A DNA stretch of 64,000 nt, taken from positions 806,001 to 870,000 of the forward strand of contig NZ_FTMQ01000001.1 in the NCBI RefSeq assembly GCF_900156055.1, given 5' to 3'. The position numbers were made by a program, and so were the translations under genes. Every line of letters starts with the position of its first letter. Positions within the stretch are counted from its first letter, which is position 1. The notes below the pieces were generated by a model that saw only the letters and a list, made by a program, of their open reading frames with translations, was not told the DNA's origin and made no database searches. The DNA comes from Rhizobium sp. RU33A (GTDB taxonomy: Bacteria > Pseudomonadota > Alphaproteobacteria > Rhizobiales > Rhizobiaceae). Shown here one piece after another: positions 9,366-17,678 of this stretch.

Positions 9366-10475
9366 ATGCGAAGCATTTCCGATACGATCGAGCGGCTGGC
9401 TCGTGCCCGCGCGCAAACACACGGCGCCGTCGACCAGCCGAACAAGCTCACCAAGCTGGATTCCCATGGGCTAAACCCTGGCCAACTGACGGGCTGGTAT
9501 CAGTGCCCGGACAATCCAGCGTCTCCCCCCGCCCTCGTGGTCGTCCTGCATGGATGTACGCAGTCAGCGGCAGCCTATGATCATGGATCCGGCTGGTCAC
9601 GGCTCGCCGACGACTATGGCTTTGCGGTCTTGTTCCCCGAACAGTCCCGCCAAAACAACGCCAATCTCTGTTTCAACTGGTTCCAAAGCAATGACGTCAC
9701 CCGCGATGGCGGCGAGGTCCTGTCGATCCGCGAGATGGTTGCGAGCATGATCGAGGATCACGGTGTCGATTCGCGCCGCGTCTTCGTCACGGGCCTGTCG
9801 GCAGGCGGCGCCATGGCCAATGCGCTCCTTGCCTCCTATCCAGAGGTCTTTACCGGTGGCGCGATCATCGCAGGCCTTCCCTTCGGCGTCGCGTCCACTG
9901 TACCGGAAGCATTCGATCGGATGCGAGGGCATGGTCTTCCATCTTCGACGATGCTCGATGCCAAGCTGAGGAACGCCTCAGCCCATGAAGGACCTTGGCC
10001 GACGGTATCCGTATGGCACGGAACGACCGACAACACCGTTTCCGACGCAAACTCCCGTGCAATCATCGATCAGTGGCTCGGTGTCCACGGGGCGGACGTG
10101 GGATCGAGCGAGGCTCAGCTTCTCGATGGCGGCCACGCGCTGGAAACCTGGAAAGACGCATCCGGCCGCGATGCCATCGAGCTTTATCGGATTGTCGGAA
10201 TGGGTCATGGAACTCCCGTCGATCCAGCCTCCGGATACGGTCGACCTGCCGCTCACATGCTCGATGTCGGTATATCCTCGACCGTGCACATTGCGCGTGC
10301 CTGGGGCCTGACACCGTCCTTCGAGCGGAGAGAAAAGACCGCAACGGCGGACGCGCCAGGCGCTCCGTCGCAGCCTCCTGGTCAACCACAGACGCCTGAT
10401 GGTCAACCACAGAACCATCATGGGATTCAGGAGGTCATCGAGGGTGCATTGCGGGCCGCAGGGCTGATGAAGTGA
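9366..10475 (+). CDS. PHB-depolymerase family esterase (LpqC-like)
   Basis: A 369-residue alpha/beta hydrolase of the poly(3-hydroxybutyrate) depolymerase/feruloyl esterase-like family. The oxyanion-hole region is VVLHGCTQSAAAYD, the nucleophile elbow is GLSAGGAMA, and a probable catalytic His lies in VGMGHGTPVDP. The family cleaves polyester or aryl ester bonds. No signal peptide is seen, so it may act on internal polymer or be exported another way. The ATG (MRSISDTIERLA) is preceded by AGAAGG; an in-frame extension of 63 codons overlaps the previous gene and is rejected. The C-terminus carries a short Pro/Gln-rich stretch with an imperfect repeat (PGQPQTPDGQPQ) and then an amphipathic helix. 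Confidence 0.88.
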   Translation: MRSISDTIERLARARAQTHGAVDQPNKLTKLDSHGLNPGQLTGWYQCPDNPASPPALVVVLHGCTQSAAAYDHGSGWSRLADDYGFAVLFPEQSRQNNANLCFNWFQSNDVTRDGGEVLSIREMVASMIEDHGVDSRRVFVTGLSAGGAMANALLASYPEVFTGGAIIAGLPFGVASTVPEAFDRMRGHGLPSSTMLDAKLRNASAHEGPWPTVSVWHGTTDNTVSDANSRAIIDQWLGVHGADVGSSEAQLLDGGHALETWKDASGRDAIELYRIVGMGHGTPVDPASGYGRPAAHMLDVGISSTVHIARAWGLTPSFERREKTATADAPGAPSQPPGQPQTPDGQPQNHHGIQEVIEGALRAAGLMK

Positions 10476-10592
10476 CGTGATCACGGATGTCAGGCTTTGC
10501 TGCCGAGGCGGCTGGGAAATGTCCGCTTCGTATCGGAAGGGGTGAACACTGCTGCCCGGTTCATGCCCACGATCAATAATTCCCGGATTTCC

Positions 10593-10617
10593 GGAACTTC
10601 CTGGCCCCCCAAAGGTT
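10593..10617 (+). promoter_or_regulatory. EcfG/RpoE2-type general stress promoter
   Basis: GGAAC-N17-GTT ends 70 bases before the start of the small secreted protein that follows. Confidence 0.55.
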
Positions 10618-10687
10618 GGCCATCATAACTTCCTGCGAAATCTGCCGCTGCCAGAGCGCCGGTAGACCGCGATTGAAGGACAAGTCG

Positions 10688-11203
10688 ATGATGAGATTTT
10701 TTGCCTGGTCCATGGCCGCCGCGACGGCGATCGTATTGGCCTCGGGAAGCGTTGCCCATGCCGACGACCCCGTCTTTCTGAAGTCCATCGCCGGGAGCTG
10801 GAACGGTAAGGGCACAGTCAAGGTGCGGGCCAATTCCGCGCCGATAAACGTGACCTGCAACTTTACATCGGCCACGACATCCCAATCGCTCTCGCTAGAC
10901 GGCAGATGCACGAGCCTTGCGATATTCTCCCGCGCCATCAGCGCCGATCTCAAGGCCAGCGGAACGCGATACGCCGGCTCTTATGTCGGGGCTGGCACCG
11001 GAACTGCAGGACTGGGCGGACAGCGCGCCGGAGACAAAATCAATCTCGGCATCACTTGGGCGAAAGAGGTCAATGGCGACCGGCGCGCACAGATGACGAT
11101 CGAGAAGGTCGGCGAGACCGGGATGCGTCTGACAACGGTTGATACGGACCCCAACACCGGCCAATCGATCGTTACCAGCCGTATCGATCTGCGTCGCGGT
11201 TGA
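10688..11203 (+). CDS. secreted hypothetical protein
   Basis: A 171-residue protein with a Sec signal peptide (cleavage after VAHA, about residue 25). The mature part begins with a lipocalin- or avidin-like strand pattern (SIAGSWNGKGTVKV) and contains many alternating beta strands and one pair of cysteines (TCNFTS and GRCTSL). It is likely a periplasmic beta-barrel protein of a family seen in rhizobia; no function is known. AAGGA precedes the double ATG. An EcfG-type promoter upstream suggests stress induction. It converges with the kinase gene that follows. Confidence 0.78.
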   Translation: MMRFFAWSMAAATAIVLASGSVAHADDPVFLKSIAGSWNGKGTVKVRANSAPINVTCNFTSATTSQSLSLDGRCTSLAIFSRAISADLKASGTRYAGSYVGAGTGTAGLGGQRAGDKINLGITWAKEVNGDRRAQMTIEKVGETGMRLTTVDTDPNTGQSIVTSRIDLRRG

Positions 11204-11249
11204 TGCTGCCGAGTGTCTCCCGCTCGTATTTCGCCGTTGCGGGTGATGG

Positions 11250-12782
11250 CTAAATCAGCCTCACTCGCGCTGAGAAATGCGTGCCATCGCTGCCATCCAG
11301 CGTGTAGCTGCCGTCAAGTTGCCTGATGGAGCCTTCCATGAGCTTCGTGCCGGTGCCCTTGACGACGCCCGCCGTATCGAAACCGATCCCATTGTCTGAT
11401 ACTTCGAGCATGGACATGTCATCGGCCTCTTCGCTGTGGAGGCGGACCTGGATTCTACCGTTGTCCTGACCCTCGAACGCATATTTGAGACTGTTGCTGA
11501 CCACCTCGTTGACGAGCAGGGCAAGTGCGGTCGCTCGGTCATTGGATACGCTCAGCGGGGCAAGGTCGAAATCGATGGCGACCCCACTACCATAAGCAGA
11601 GATCACATTCTCCGTGACCCGCCGGACCAGCTGTGCCGCGTCAAGCGCTTCAAAGGCGTCATGCTGGTAAATCAGTTCGTGCACGGCGACCATCGCCTTG
11701 ATCCGGTCACTCAAGGCCTGCGACTGTTCTCCCGGCTTCAGATGGATTCGGATCAGCGACATGACCGACTGAAGGTTGTTCTTCACCCGATGATGAATCT
11801 CTCGCAGGAGAAGCTCGTTCTTGTCCAATGCGTTTTGAAGCGCGGCTGCCTGGTCATCCTGGATGCGGAGCAGGCTTCTGATCCGAAACCCTGCAGCGAC
11901 CGAGCCGAGGCAGGCAAGAGCTGTAACCACGGACAAGACTTCGATGTTGTGCCAGAAGGGCCGCATGAGTACGCCCAGATCCGCTGCCGCAACGGCAACG
12001 AAGGGAGTGCCTTCCACTTTCCTGTATCCGACGATCCGCTGCACACCATCGAGCGGTGATGCATCGGCAATGTAGGTGCCGGTCGATTGGCCCTTGAGAT
12101 AGTCCGTGAAAAGCACGTAGCCGCTCATATCGAGACCGGCTTCGGGCTTGGGATAGCGCGCGACCAGTTGTCCGTCCTCTCGGATAAAGCTGACGGCGAA
12201 GTTACCCCCAAGATTGACGGCCTCCCAGATCGGCTGCATCAGGTCTGTGGAGAGCGACACCGTGACGACGCCTGCAAAAGCCCCGTTTAGCTCGAACCTG
12301 CGACTGAATACGAAGATCTGCTCGCCACTGAGTCGACTGATCAGAAGTGAGGAGACGTATTCCTCACGGCCGGCTGCGAGCGCTTTGAAGTATTCGCGAT
12401 CCCGGATGTCAATTGGCTTCAGTTCCGGGTCCGTCGAGTACAGGGTTTTTCCATCGGCGGCGACCACATAGGCCTTGACGGCTCCCGGCAGTCCCTCGAG
12501 GGCGCCGTTGATGTCTTGTACCGAGTTCACCTGCAGGGGGGCCCGACCAGATTCGACGAGGTCGGCAAGCCGGCGTGTGGCTTGCCCCCCGAACTCATAG
12601 ATCCATTTCGCGTGGGTTGCGACCACAAGGCTGGAGGTCGCGACGCGGTCCTCTGCTGCCTTGACTGTCGCATGATAGGATTGAAACGCCCAGGAGGACG
12701 CAAGGGCGATAAAGCCCACCCACGCCGCCACGATCGCCATAACGACGAACTTCTGGGCCTTGCCCGGTGCGTAACGCTCCAT
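11250..12782 (-). CDS. membrane HisKA_2 histidine kinase with Cache sensor
   Basis: About 510 residues. One N-terminal membrane helix (VVMAIVAAWVGFIALASSW) leads into a periplasmic dCache-type sensor (about 45-280, with the DREYF element and GVVTVSLS) that is closed by a second helix near 290-310. The cytosolic part has the HisKA_2 motif EIHHRVKNNLQSVMSLI and a HATPase (VNEVVSNSLKYAF; DNGIGFD). dCache domains commonly bind small organic acids, amino acids or amines. The ATG giving MERYAPGKAQ is preferred because GGGACA lies just before it; an in-frame GTG ten codons earlier is the alternative. No receiver gene is adjacent. Confidence 0.88.
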   Translation of the reverse strand: MERYAPGKAQKFVVMAIVAAWVGFIALASSWAFQSYHATVKAAEDRVATSSLVVATHAKWIYEFGGQATRRLADLVESGRAPLQVNSVQDINGALEGLPGAVKAYVVAADGKTLYSTDPELKPIDIRDREYFKALAAGREEYVSSLLISRLSGEQIFVFSRRFELNGAFAGVVTVSLSTDLMQPIWEAVNLGGNFAVSFIREDGQLVARYPKPEAGLDMSGYVLFTDYLKGQSTGTYIADASPLDGVQRIVGYRKVEGTPFVAVAAADLGVLMRPFWHNIEVLSVVTALACLGSVAAGFRIRSLLRIQDDQAAALQNALDKNELLLREIHHRVKNNLQSVMSLIRIHLKPGEQSQALSDRIKAMVAVHELIYQHDAFEALDAAQLVRRVTENVISAYGSGVAIDFDLAPLSVSNDRATALALLVNEVVSNSLKYAFEGQDNGRIQVRLHSEEADDMSMLEVSDNGIGFDTAGVVKGTGTKLMEGSIRQLDGSYTLDGSDGTHFSARVRLI

Positions 12783-13048
12783 GAATTGTCCCGGCCCTGC
12801 GGTGCGGCTCACACTCGAGCCGGCCCGCTAATTTCTTTTGTATTAGCAGAAGGATAGGGCATGCCGAAGATCCTATCAACCCGACATAACGAACTAGTCC
12901 GAGCCATTTCGGGATAGAAGGGTCTGTCGGAAGATTGCCGATTTTCGGCATGCAACCCAGGTCTCTTGTCAAACGGCGCAGCGACCGGATCGAAGCCTTT
13001 CAAAGGGAAGGCCGGTGACGACAATGGCAAGACAGCCCTGCGGGTGCA

Positions 13049-13071
13049 TCCTTATCTTTTCTTTACGCCCC
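13049..13071 (+). promoter_or_regulatory. candidate KdpE-binding site
   Basis: The T-rich stretch TTATCTTTTCTTTACGCCCC resembles the KdpE site known upstream of E. coli kdpFABC (T-rich followed by TTTACACCCC). It lies 74 bases before the first small ORF of the kdp operon, in an otherwise empty 363-base spacer. Confidence 0.5.
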
Positions 13072-13145
13072 TCCCACCTCTTCCCAATCGAAGCCTGACC
13101 CGAAGCGGCCTTAATCCTGTGTCGGTATCAACAGGAGAAACGGAC

Positions 13146-13229
13146 ATGTCCGACTTGATCTTCATCGCGCTGGGCGCGGGCACGCTTCTTGTGCTCGCGC
13201 TTTATGCCCGCGCGCTCGACCGGCTGTGA
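13146..13229 (+). CDS. 27-residue membrane peptide preceding kdpF
   Basis: A tiny ORF with an excellent ribosome site (AGGAGA) encodes one hydrophobic helix followed by YARALDRL. It ends 11 bases before kdpF. Similar peptides precede kdpF in other proteobacteria, but the function is unknown. It could be a second small stabilising subunit, or a leader whose translation feeds kdpF. Confidence 0.7.
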   Translation: MSDLIFIALGAGTLLVLALYARALDRL

Positions 13230-13240
13230 GGGGCACGCAA

Positions 13241-13327
13241 ATGCTTGAACCTCTTTTCGGCCTCATCGTCGCCATTGCCATCGGCATCTACCTCGTCGTG
13301 ACGCTGTTGCGTCCCGAGCGTTTCTGA
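13241..13327 (+). CDS. kdpF: KdpF, small subunit of potassium-transporting ATPase
   Basis: A 28-residue single-helix peptide ending in LLRPERF, the hallmark of KdpF. KdpF stabilises the KdpABC complex in the inner membrane. GAGGGG precedes the ATG. The stop codon is 14 bases before kdpA. Confidence 0.88.
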   Translation: MLEPLFGLIVAIAIGIYLVVTLLRPERF

Positions 13328-13341
13328 TCGGGAGCAGATCC

Positions 13342-15051
13342 ATGACAACAGTCGGATGGCTCCAGATCAGCCTCCTCTTCCTCGCCGTTCTCCTCGTCAT
13401 CAAACCACTCGGCCTTTATATGGCGCGGGTGTTTTCCGGCGAGCGGACCTTGTTGTCCCCCGTGCTCGGCCGCCTCGAGCGTGATCTCTACCGTGTCGGC
13501 GGCATCAACCCCGAAAAGGAGCAGAGCTGGCTCGGCTATACGCTTGCGATGCTGGCCTTCTCGCTTGCCGGCTTTCTCGCTCTTTACGCCATGCTGCGGC
13601 TGCAGGCCTTTCTGCCGCTGAACCCACAAGGCTTTGCCGGAATGCCTTCGGACCTCGCCTTCAATACGGCGGTCTCCTTCGTCACCAACACCAACTGGCA
13701 GAACTATGGCGGCGAAACCACGCTCAGCCATTTCTCCCAGATGGCCGGCCTCACCGTGCAGAACTTCCTGTCGGCAGCCACCGGCATGGCACTCGCGATT
13801 GCCATCACGCGCGCACTCGCCCGTTCGAAGGTCGCAACACTCGGTAATTTCTGGGTCGATATGACGCGAGCCACACTTTACGTGCTGCTGCCGCTTGCTA
13901 TCGTCGTCGCGCTCGCCTTCGTCGCCATGGGCCTGCCGCAGACGCTTTCCGGCTCCGTCACAGCGACGACGCTCGAAGGTGCCAACCAGGTGATCTCACT
14001 CGGTCCCGTCGCATCCCAGGAAGCGATCAAGCAGCTCGGCACCAATGGCGGCGGCTTCTTCAACGTCAATGCGGCGCATCCATTCGAGAACCCGACCGCC
14101 TGGTCGAACTATCTCAACATCTTCGCCATGCTGTCGATCTCTGCCGCCATGGCCTACACCTTCGGCCAGATGGTCGGCAACCGCAGGCAGGGCTGGGCTC
14201 TGATCTCAGCCATGGCCTTTCTCTTGATCTCCGGTGTGGCCGTCACCTATTGGGCGGAAGCCCAGGGCAACACCATCCTGACGGCGATCGGTGTCGATCC
14301 AGCACTCGGCAACATGGAAGGCAAGGAAGTCCGCTTCGGCCAGGCCATGACCGCCCTCTATGCGGCCGTCACGACAGGCCTCTCGGATGGCGGCGTCAAT
14401 GGCATGCACGGCTCGTTCACGGGGCTCGGCGGCCTGGTGCCGATGTTCCTGATCCAGCTCGGCGAAGTGCTGCCCGGTGGTGTCGGTTCGGGCCTCTACG
14501 GCATGCTGGTCTTTGCAATCCTGTCCGTCTTCGTTGCCGGCCTGATGGTCGGGCGCACGCCGGAATTCCTCGGCAAGAAGATCGAGGGTCGCGAGATGAA
14601 GTTTGCCATGCTCGCCGTGCTCATCCTGCCGCTGGTCATTCTGGGCTTCACGGCTGTGTCGGCCATGCTGCCCTTCGCGGTGGCAAGCGTCGGCAACGCA
14701 GGCCCGCACGGACTGTCGGAAATCCTCTATGCCTATACCTCGGCTGCCGGCAACAACGGCTCGGCCTTCGGCGGTCTGTCAGGCAACACGCCCTGGTACA
14801 ACACCACGCTCGGGATCGCGATGCTGCTCGGCCGCTTCGCTTATGTCGTGCCGGTCATGGCAATCGCCGGATCGCTCGCCGCCAAGGTGAAGTCGCCGGC
14901 CTCCGCCGGCACCTTCCCGACTGATGGCCCGCTGTTCGTCGGGCTCCTGATCGGCATCATCCTCATTCTCGGCGGCCTGCAATTCCTGCCCGCACTGGTG
15001 CTCGGCCCCATCGTCGAACATTTCGCCATGCTCGCTGGCCAGACCTTCTGA
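13342..15051 (+). CDS. kdpA: KdpA, potassium-binding channel subunit
   Basis: A 569-residue, roughly ten-helix membrane protein of the SKT superfamily. It takes up potassium through selectivity-filter loops, visible as [11 protein letters not shown] (about 112-122), GTNGGGFF (about 233-240), [14 protein letters not shown] (about 346-359) and [11 protein letters not shown]. It is the ion-translocating subunit of the high-affinity Kdp complex used at very low external potassium. Length is normal. kdpB follows after 10 bases. Confidence 0.97.
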   Translation: MTTVGWLQISLLFLAVLLVIKPLGLYMARVFSGERTLLSPVLGRLERDLYRVGGINPEKEQSWLGYTLAMLAFSLAGFLALYAMLRLQAFLPLNPQGFAGMPSDLAFNTAVSFVTNTNWQNYGGETTLSHFSQMAGLTVQNFLSAATGMALAIAITRALARSKVATLGNFWVDMTRATLYVLLPLAIVVALAFVAMGLPQTLSGSVTATTLEGANQVISLGPVASQEAIKQLGTNGGGFFNVNAAHPFENPTAWSNYLNIFAMLSISAAMAYTFGQMVGNRRQGWALISAMAFLLISGVAVTYWAEAQGNTILTAIGVDPALGNMEGKEVRFGQAMTALYAAVTTGLSDGGVNGMHGSFTGLGGLVPMFLIQLGEVLPGGVGSGLYGMLVFAILSVFVAGLMVGRTPEFLGKKIEGREMKFAMLAVLILPLVILGFTAVSAMLPFAVASVGNAGPHGLSEILYAYTSAAGNNGSAFGGLSGNTPWYNTTLGIAMLLGRFAYVVPVMAIAGSLAAKVKSPASAGTFPTDGPLFVGLLIGIILILGGLQFLPALVLGPIVEHFAMLAGQTF

Positions 15052-15061
15052 AGGAACACCC

Positions 15062-17098
15062 ATGTCCAAGGACAATAAGGCACCCAGTCTTCTCGATCCG
15101 ACGATCTTGCTTCCAGCGATCCGCGACGCGTTCGTCAAGCTCGATCCGCGCAAGCTCCTGCGCAACCCGGTCATCTTCGTGACCGAAATCGTCGCAGTCG
15201 TCGTGACCATCCTCTTCATCCGCGACCTCGCCCAAAATCCGGGCGAGGCCGGCTTCTCCGGCCAGATCGCCGCTTGGCTCTGGTTCACCGTGCTCTTCGC
15301 CACCTTCGCCGAAGCCGTCGCGGAGGGCAGAGGCCGCGCTCAGGCCGATAGCCTAAAGAAGACCAAGTCCGAGCTCGTTGCCCGCAGGCTTGGAGCCAAC
15401 GGCAAGACCGAAACCATCCCGGCCTCCGGCCTCAAGGTGGGCGATATCGTGCTGGTCGCAGCCGGAGAACTCATCCCCGGCGATGGCGAAGTGATCGAGG
15501 GTGTCGCCTCGGTCAATGAAAGCGCCATCACCGGCGAATCCGCACCCGTCATCCGCGAATCCGGTGGTGACCGTTCGGCGGTCACGGGCGGCACGCAGGT
15601 TCTGTCAGACGAGATCAAGATCAAGATCACCATCCAGCCCGGCTCCTCCTTCGTCGATCGCATGATCGCGCTGATCGAAGGCGCTAAGCGCCAGAAAACG
15701 CCGAACGAGATCGCGCTGTCGATCCTGCTCTCCGGCCTGACGCTGATCTTCCTTTTCGTCTGCGTCGCGATCTGGGGCCTCGCCGGCTACTCCGGCACGG
15801 TGCTTTCGGTCACGGTGCTGGCAGCACTGTTGGTGACACTGATCCCGACCACGATCGGCGGCCTGCTCTCGGCCATCGGCATCGCCGGCATGGATCGCCT
15901 CGTGCGCTTCAACGTGATCGCCACCTCGGGCCGCGCTGTCGAGGCCGCCGGCGACGTCGACACTTTGCTCCTCGACAAGACCGGCACGATCACCTTCGGC
16001 AACCGCATGGCCAGCGACTTCCTCGCCGCTCCGGGCGTGACGCCGACCGAACTCGCGGAAGCCGCCCTCATCGCCTCGCTGTCGGACGAAACGCCGGAAG
16101 GGCGCTCTGTCGTCGCGCTGGCGACGGGCGAGTTCGGCGTGCCCATGCCGAAGGCCGAGTTTGACGCCGTTATCGGCTTTACCGCCGAAACGCGCCTCTC
16201 CGGTGTCGACATCGGCCAGCGCCGTCTGCGCAAGGGCGCGGTCGATGCCGTGCTGAAGTTCGCCGGTCTCACGGATCAGGATGCGCCGGACGATTTCCGC
16301 CGGGCCGTCGATCAGGTCGCCCGCACCGGCGGTACGCCGCTCGGCGTTGCCGATGGAGACCGCCTGCTCGGCGTCATCCACCTCAAGGACGTGGTCAAAC
16401 CCGGTATCAAGGAACGTTTCGCGGCCCTGCGCGCCATGGGCATTCGTACGGTCATGGTTACAGGCGACAACCCGGTGACGGCAGCCGCCATCGCTTCCGA
16501 AGCCGGCGTCGACGACTTCCTCGCCCAGGCGACCCCGGAAGACAAGCTTGCCTATATCCGCCGCGAGCAGCAGGGCGGCCGCCTGATTGCCATGTGCGGC
16601 GACGGCACCAATGACGCTCCGGCGCTTGCCCAGGCCGATGTCGGTGTCGCCATGCAGACCGGCACTCAGGCCGCCCGCGAGGCTGCCAATATGGTGGACC
16701 TCGATTCCAGCCCGACCAAGCTCATCGAGATCGTCGAGATCGGCAAGCAGCTCCTGATGACGCGCGGGTCGCTCACGACCTTCTCGATCGCCAACGACGT
16801 GGCCAAATACTTCGCCATCATCCCGGCGCTGTTCGTCGCCACCTACCCGGCGCTTGAAGCCCTCAACATCATGGGGCTGACGTCACCGCAATCGGCCATC
16901 CTGTCGGCTGTCATCTTCAACGCGCTGATCATCGTGGCGCTGATCCCGCTGGCATTGAAAGGCGTGGCTTACCGTCCGTCCGGTGCTGCCTCTCTGCTTC
17001 GCCGCAACCTGCTGGTTTATGGCGTCGGCGGCCTGATCCTGCCCTTTGCCGGGATCAAGGTCATCGACATCGCTGTCAGCGCTCTTCATCTGGTGTAA
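15062..17098 (+). CDS. kdpB: KdpB, P-type ATPase subunit
   Basis: A 678-residue P-type ATPase subunit that hydrolyses ATP to drive potassium through KdpA. The phosphorylated aspartate is D305 (LLDKTGT), the actuator motif is TGES at 158-161, and the hinge motif is [17 protein letters not shown]-terminal, central and C-terminal membrane helices are all present. Length matches the family. kdpC starts two bases after the stop codon. Confidence 0.97.
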   Translation: MSKDNKAPSLLDPTILLPAIRDAFVKLDPRKLLRNPVIFVTEIVAVVVTILFIRDLAQNPGEAGFSGQIAAWLWFTVLFATFAEAVAEGRGRAQADSLKKTKSELVARRLGANGKTETIPASGLKVGDIVLVAAGELIPGDGEVIEGVASVNESAITGESAPVIRESGGDRSAVTGGTQVLSDEIKIKITIQPGSSFVDRMIALIEGAKRQKTPNEIALSILLSGLTLIFLFVCVAIWGLAGYSGTVLSVTVLAALLVTLIPTTIGGLLSAIGIAGMDRLVRFNVIATSGRAVEAAGDVDTLLLDKTGTITFGNRMASDFLAAPGVTPTELAEAALIASLSDETPEGRSVVALATGEFGVPMPKAEFDAVIGFTAETRLSGVDIGQRRLRKGAVDAVLKFAGLTDQDAPDDFRRAVDQVARTGGTPLGVADGDRLLGVIHLKDVVKPGIKERFAALRAMGIRTVMVTGDNPVTAAAIASEAGVDDFLAQATPEDKLAYIRREQQGGRLIAMCGDGTNDAPALAQADVGVAMQTGTQAAREAANMVDLDSSPTKLIEIVEIGKQLLMTRGSLTTFSIANDVAKYFAIIPALFVATYPALEALNIMGLTSPQSAILSAVIFNALIIVALIPLALKGVAYRPSGAASLLRRNLLVYGVGGLILPFAGIKVIDIAVSALHLV

Positions 17099-17100
17099 AC

Positions 17101-17664
17101 ATGATCAACCATCTCAGACCCGCACTTACGCTCGTTGTCGCCATGACCGCACTCACCGGCCTCGCCTATCCGCTCGCGATGAACGGCATTGCCCAGGCGG
17201 TCATGCCAGCAAAGGCCAATGGCAGCCTTATCGAACGCGACGGCAGGGTCATCGGCTCCGCGCTCATCGGTCAGAATTTCGCCTCGGAGCGCTACTTCTG
17301 GCCGCGGCCCTCCGCAACGGGTCCAGACCCCTACAACGCGGCGGCCTCCTCGGGCTCCAACCTTGGCACGACCTCGGTCAAATTGAAGGATCGTGTCACC
17401 GCCGATGTCGCCCGGTTGACCGAAACCGGCATCGCGCAGCCTGTCCCCGCCGATGCCGTCACCACCTCTGGCTCTGGTCTCGACCCGCATATCTCGCCGG
17501 CCTTTGCGGAAGCTCAGGTGGCGCGCGTTGCGCAGGCGAGGGGGCTGGATCCATCTGCCGTCGCCTCGCTCGTCGCGCAGCACACCGAAATTCCGACCTT
17601 CGGCGTTATCGGCCAGGCAAGGGTCAATGTGCTAGAGCTCAACCTGGCGCTCGATGCCCGGTAA
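17101..17664 (+). CDS. kdpC: KdpC, accessory subunit of potassium ATPase
   Basis: A 187-residue protein with one N-terminal membrane helix and a periplasmic domain. It shows the family motifs IGQNFASERYFWPRPSA and SGSGLDPHISPAFA. KdpC is required for assembly and nucleotide affinity of the KdpFABC complex. The end of the gene is close-packed with kdpD (14-base gap), consistent with a single operon. Confidence 0.95.
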   Translation: MINHLRPALTLVVAMTALTGLAYPLAMNGIAQAVMPAKANGSLIERDGRVIGSALIGQNFASERYFWPRPSATGPDPYNAAASSGSNLGTTSVKLKDRVTADVARLTETGIAQPVPADAVTTSGSGLDPHISPAFAEAQVARVAQARGLDPSAVASLVAQHTEIPTFGVIGQARVNVLELNLALDAR

Positions 17665-17678
17665 TATGTGAGAGTTTG

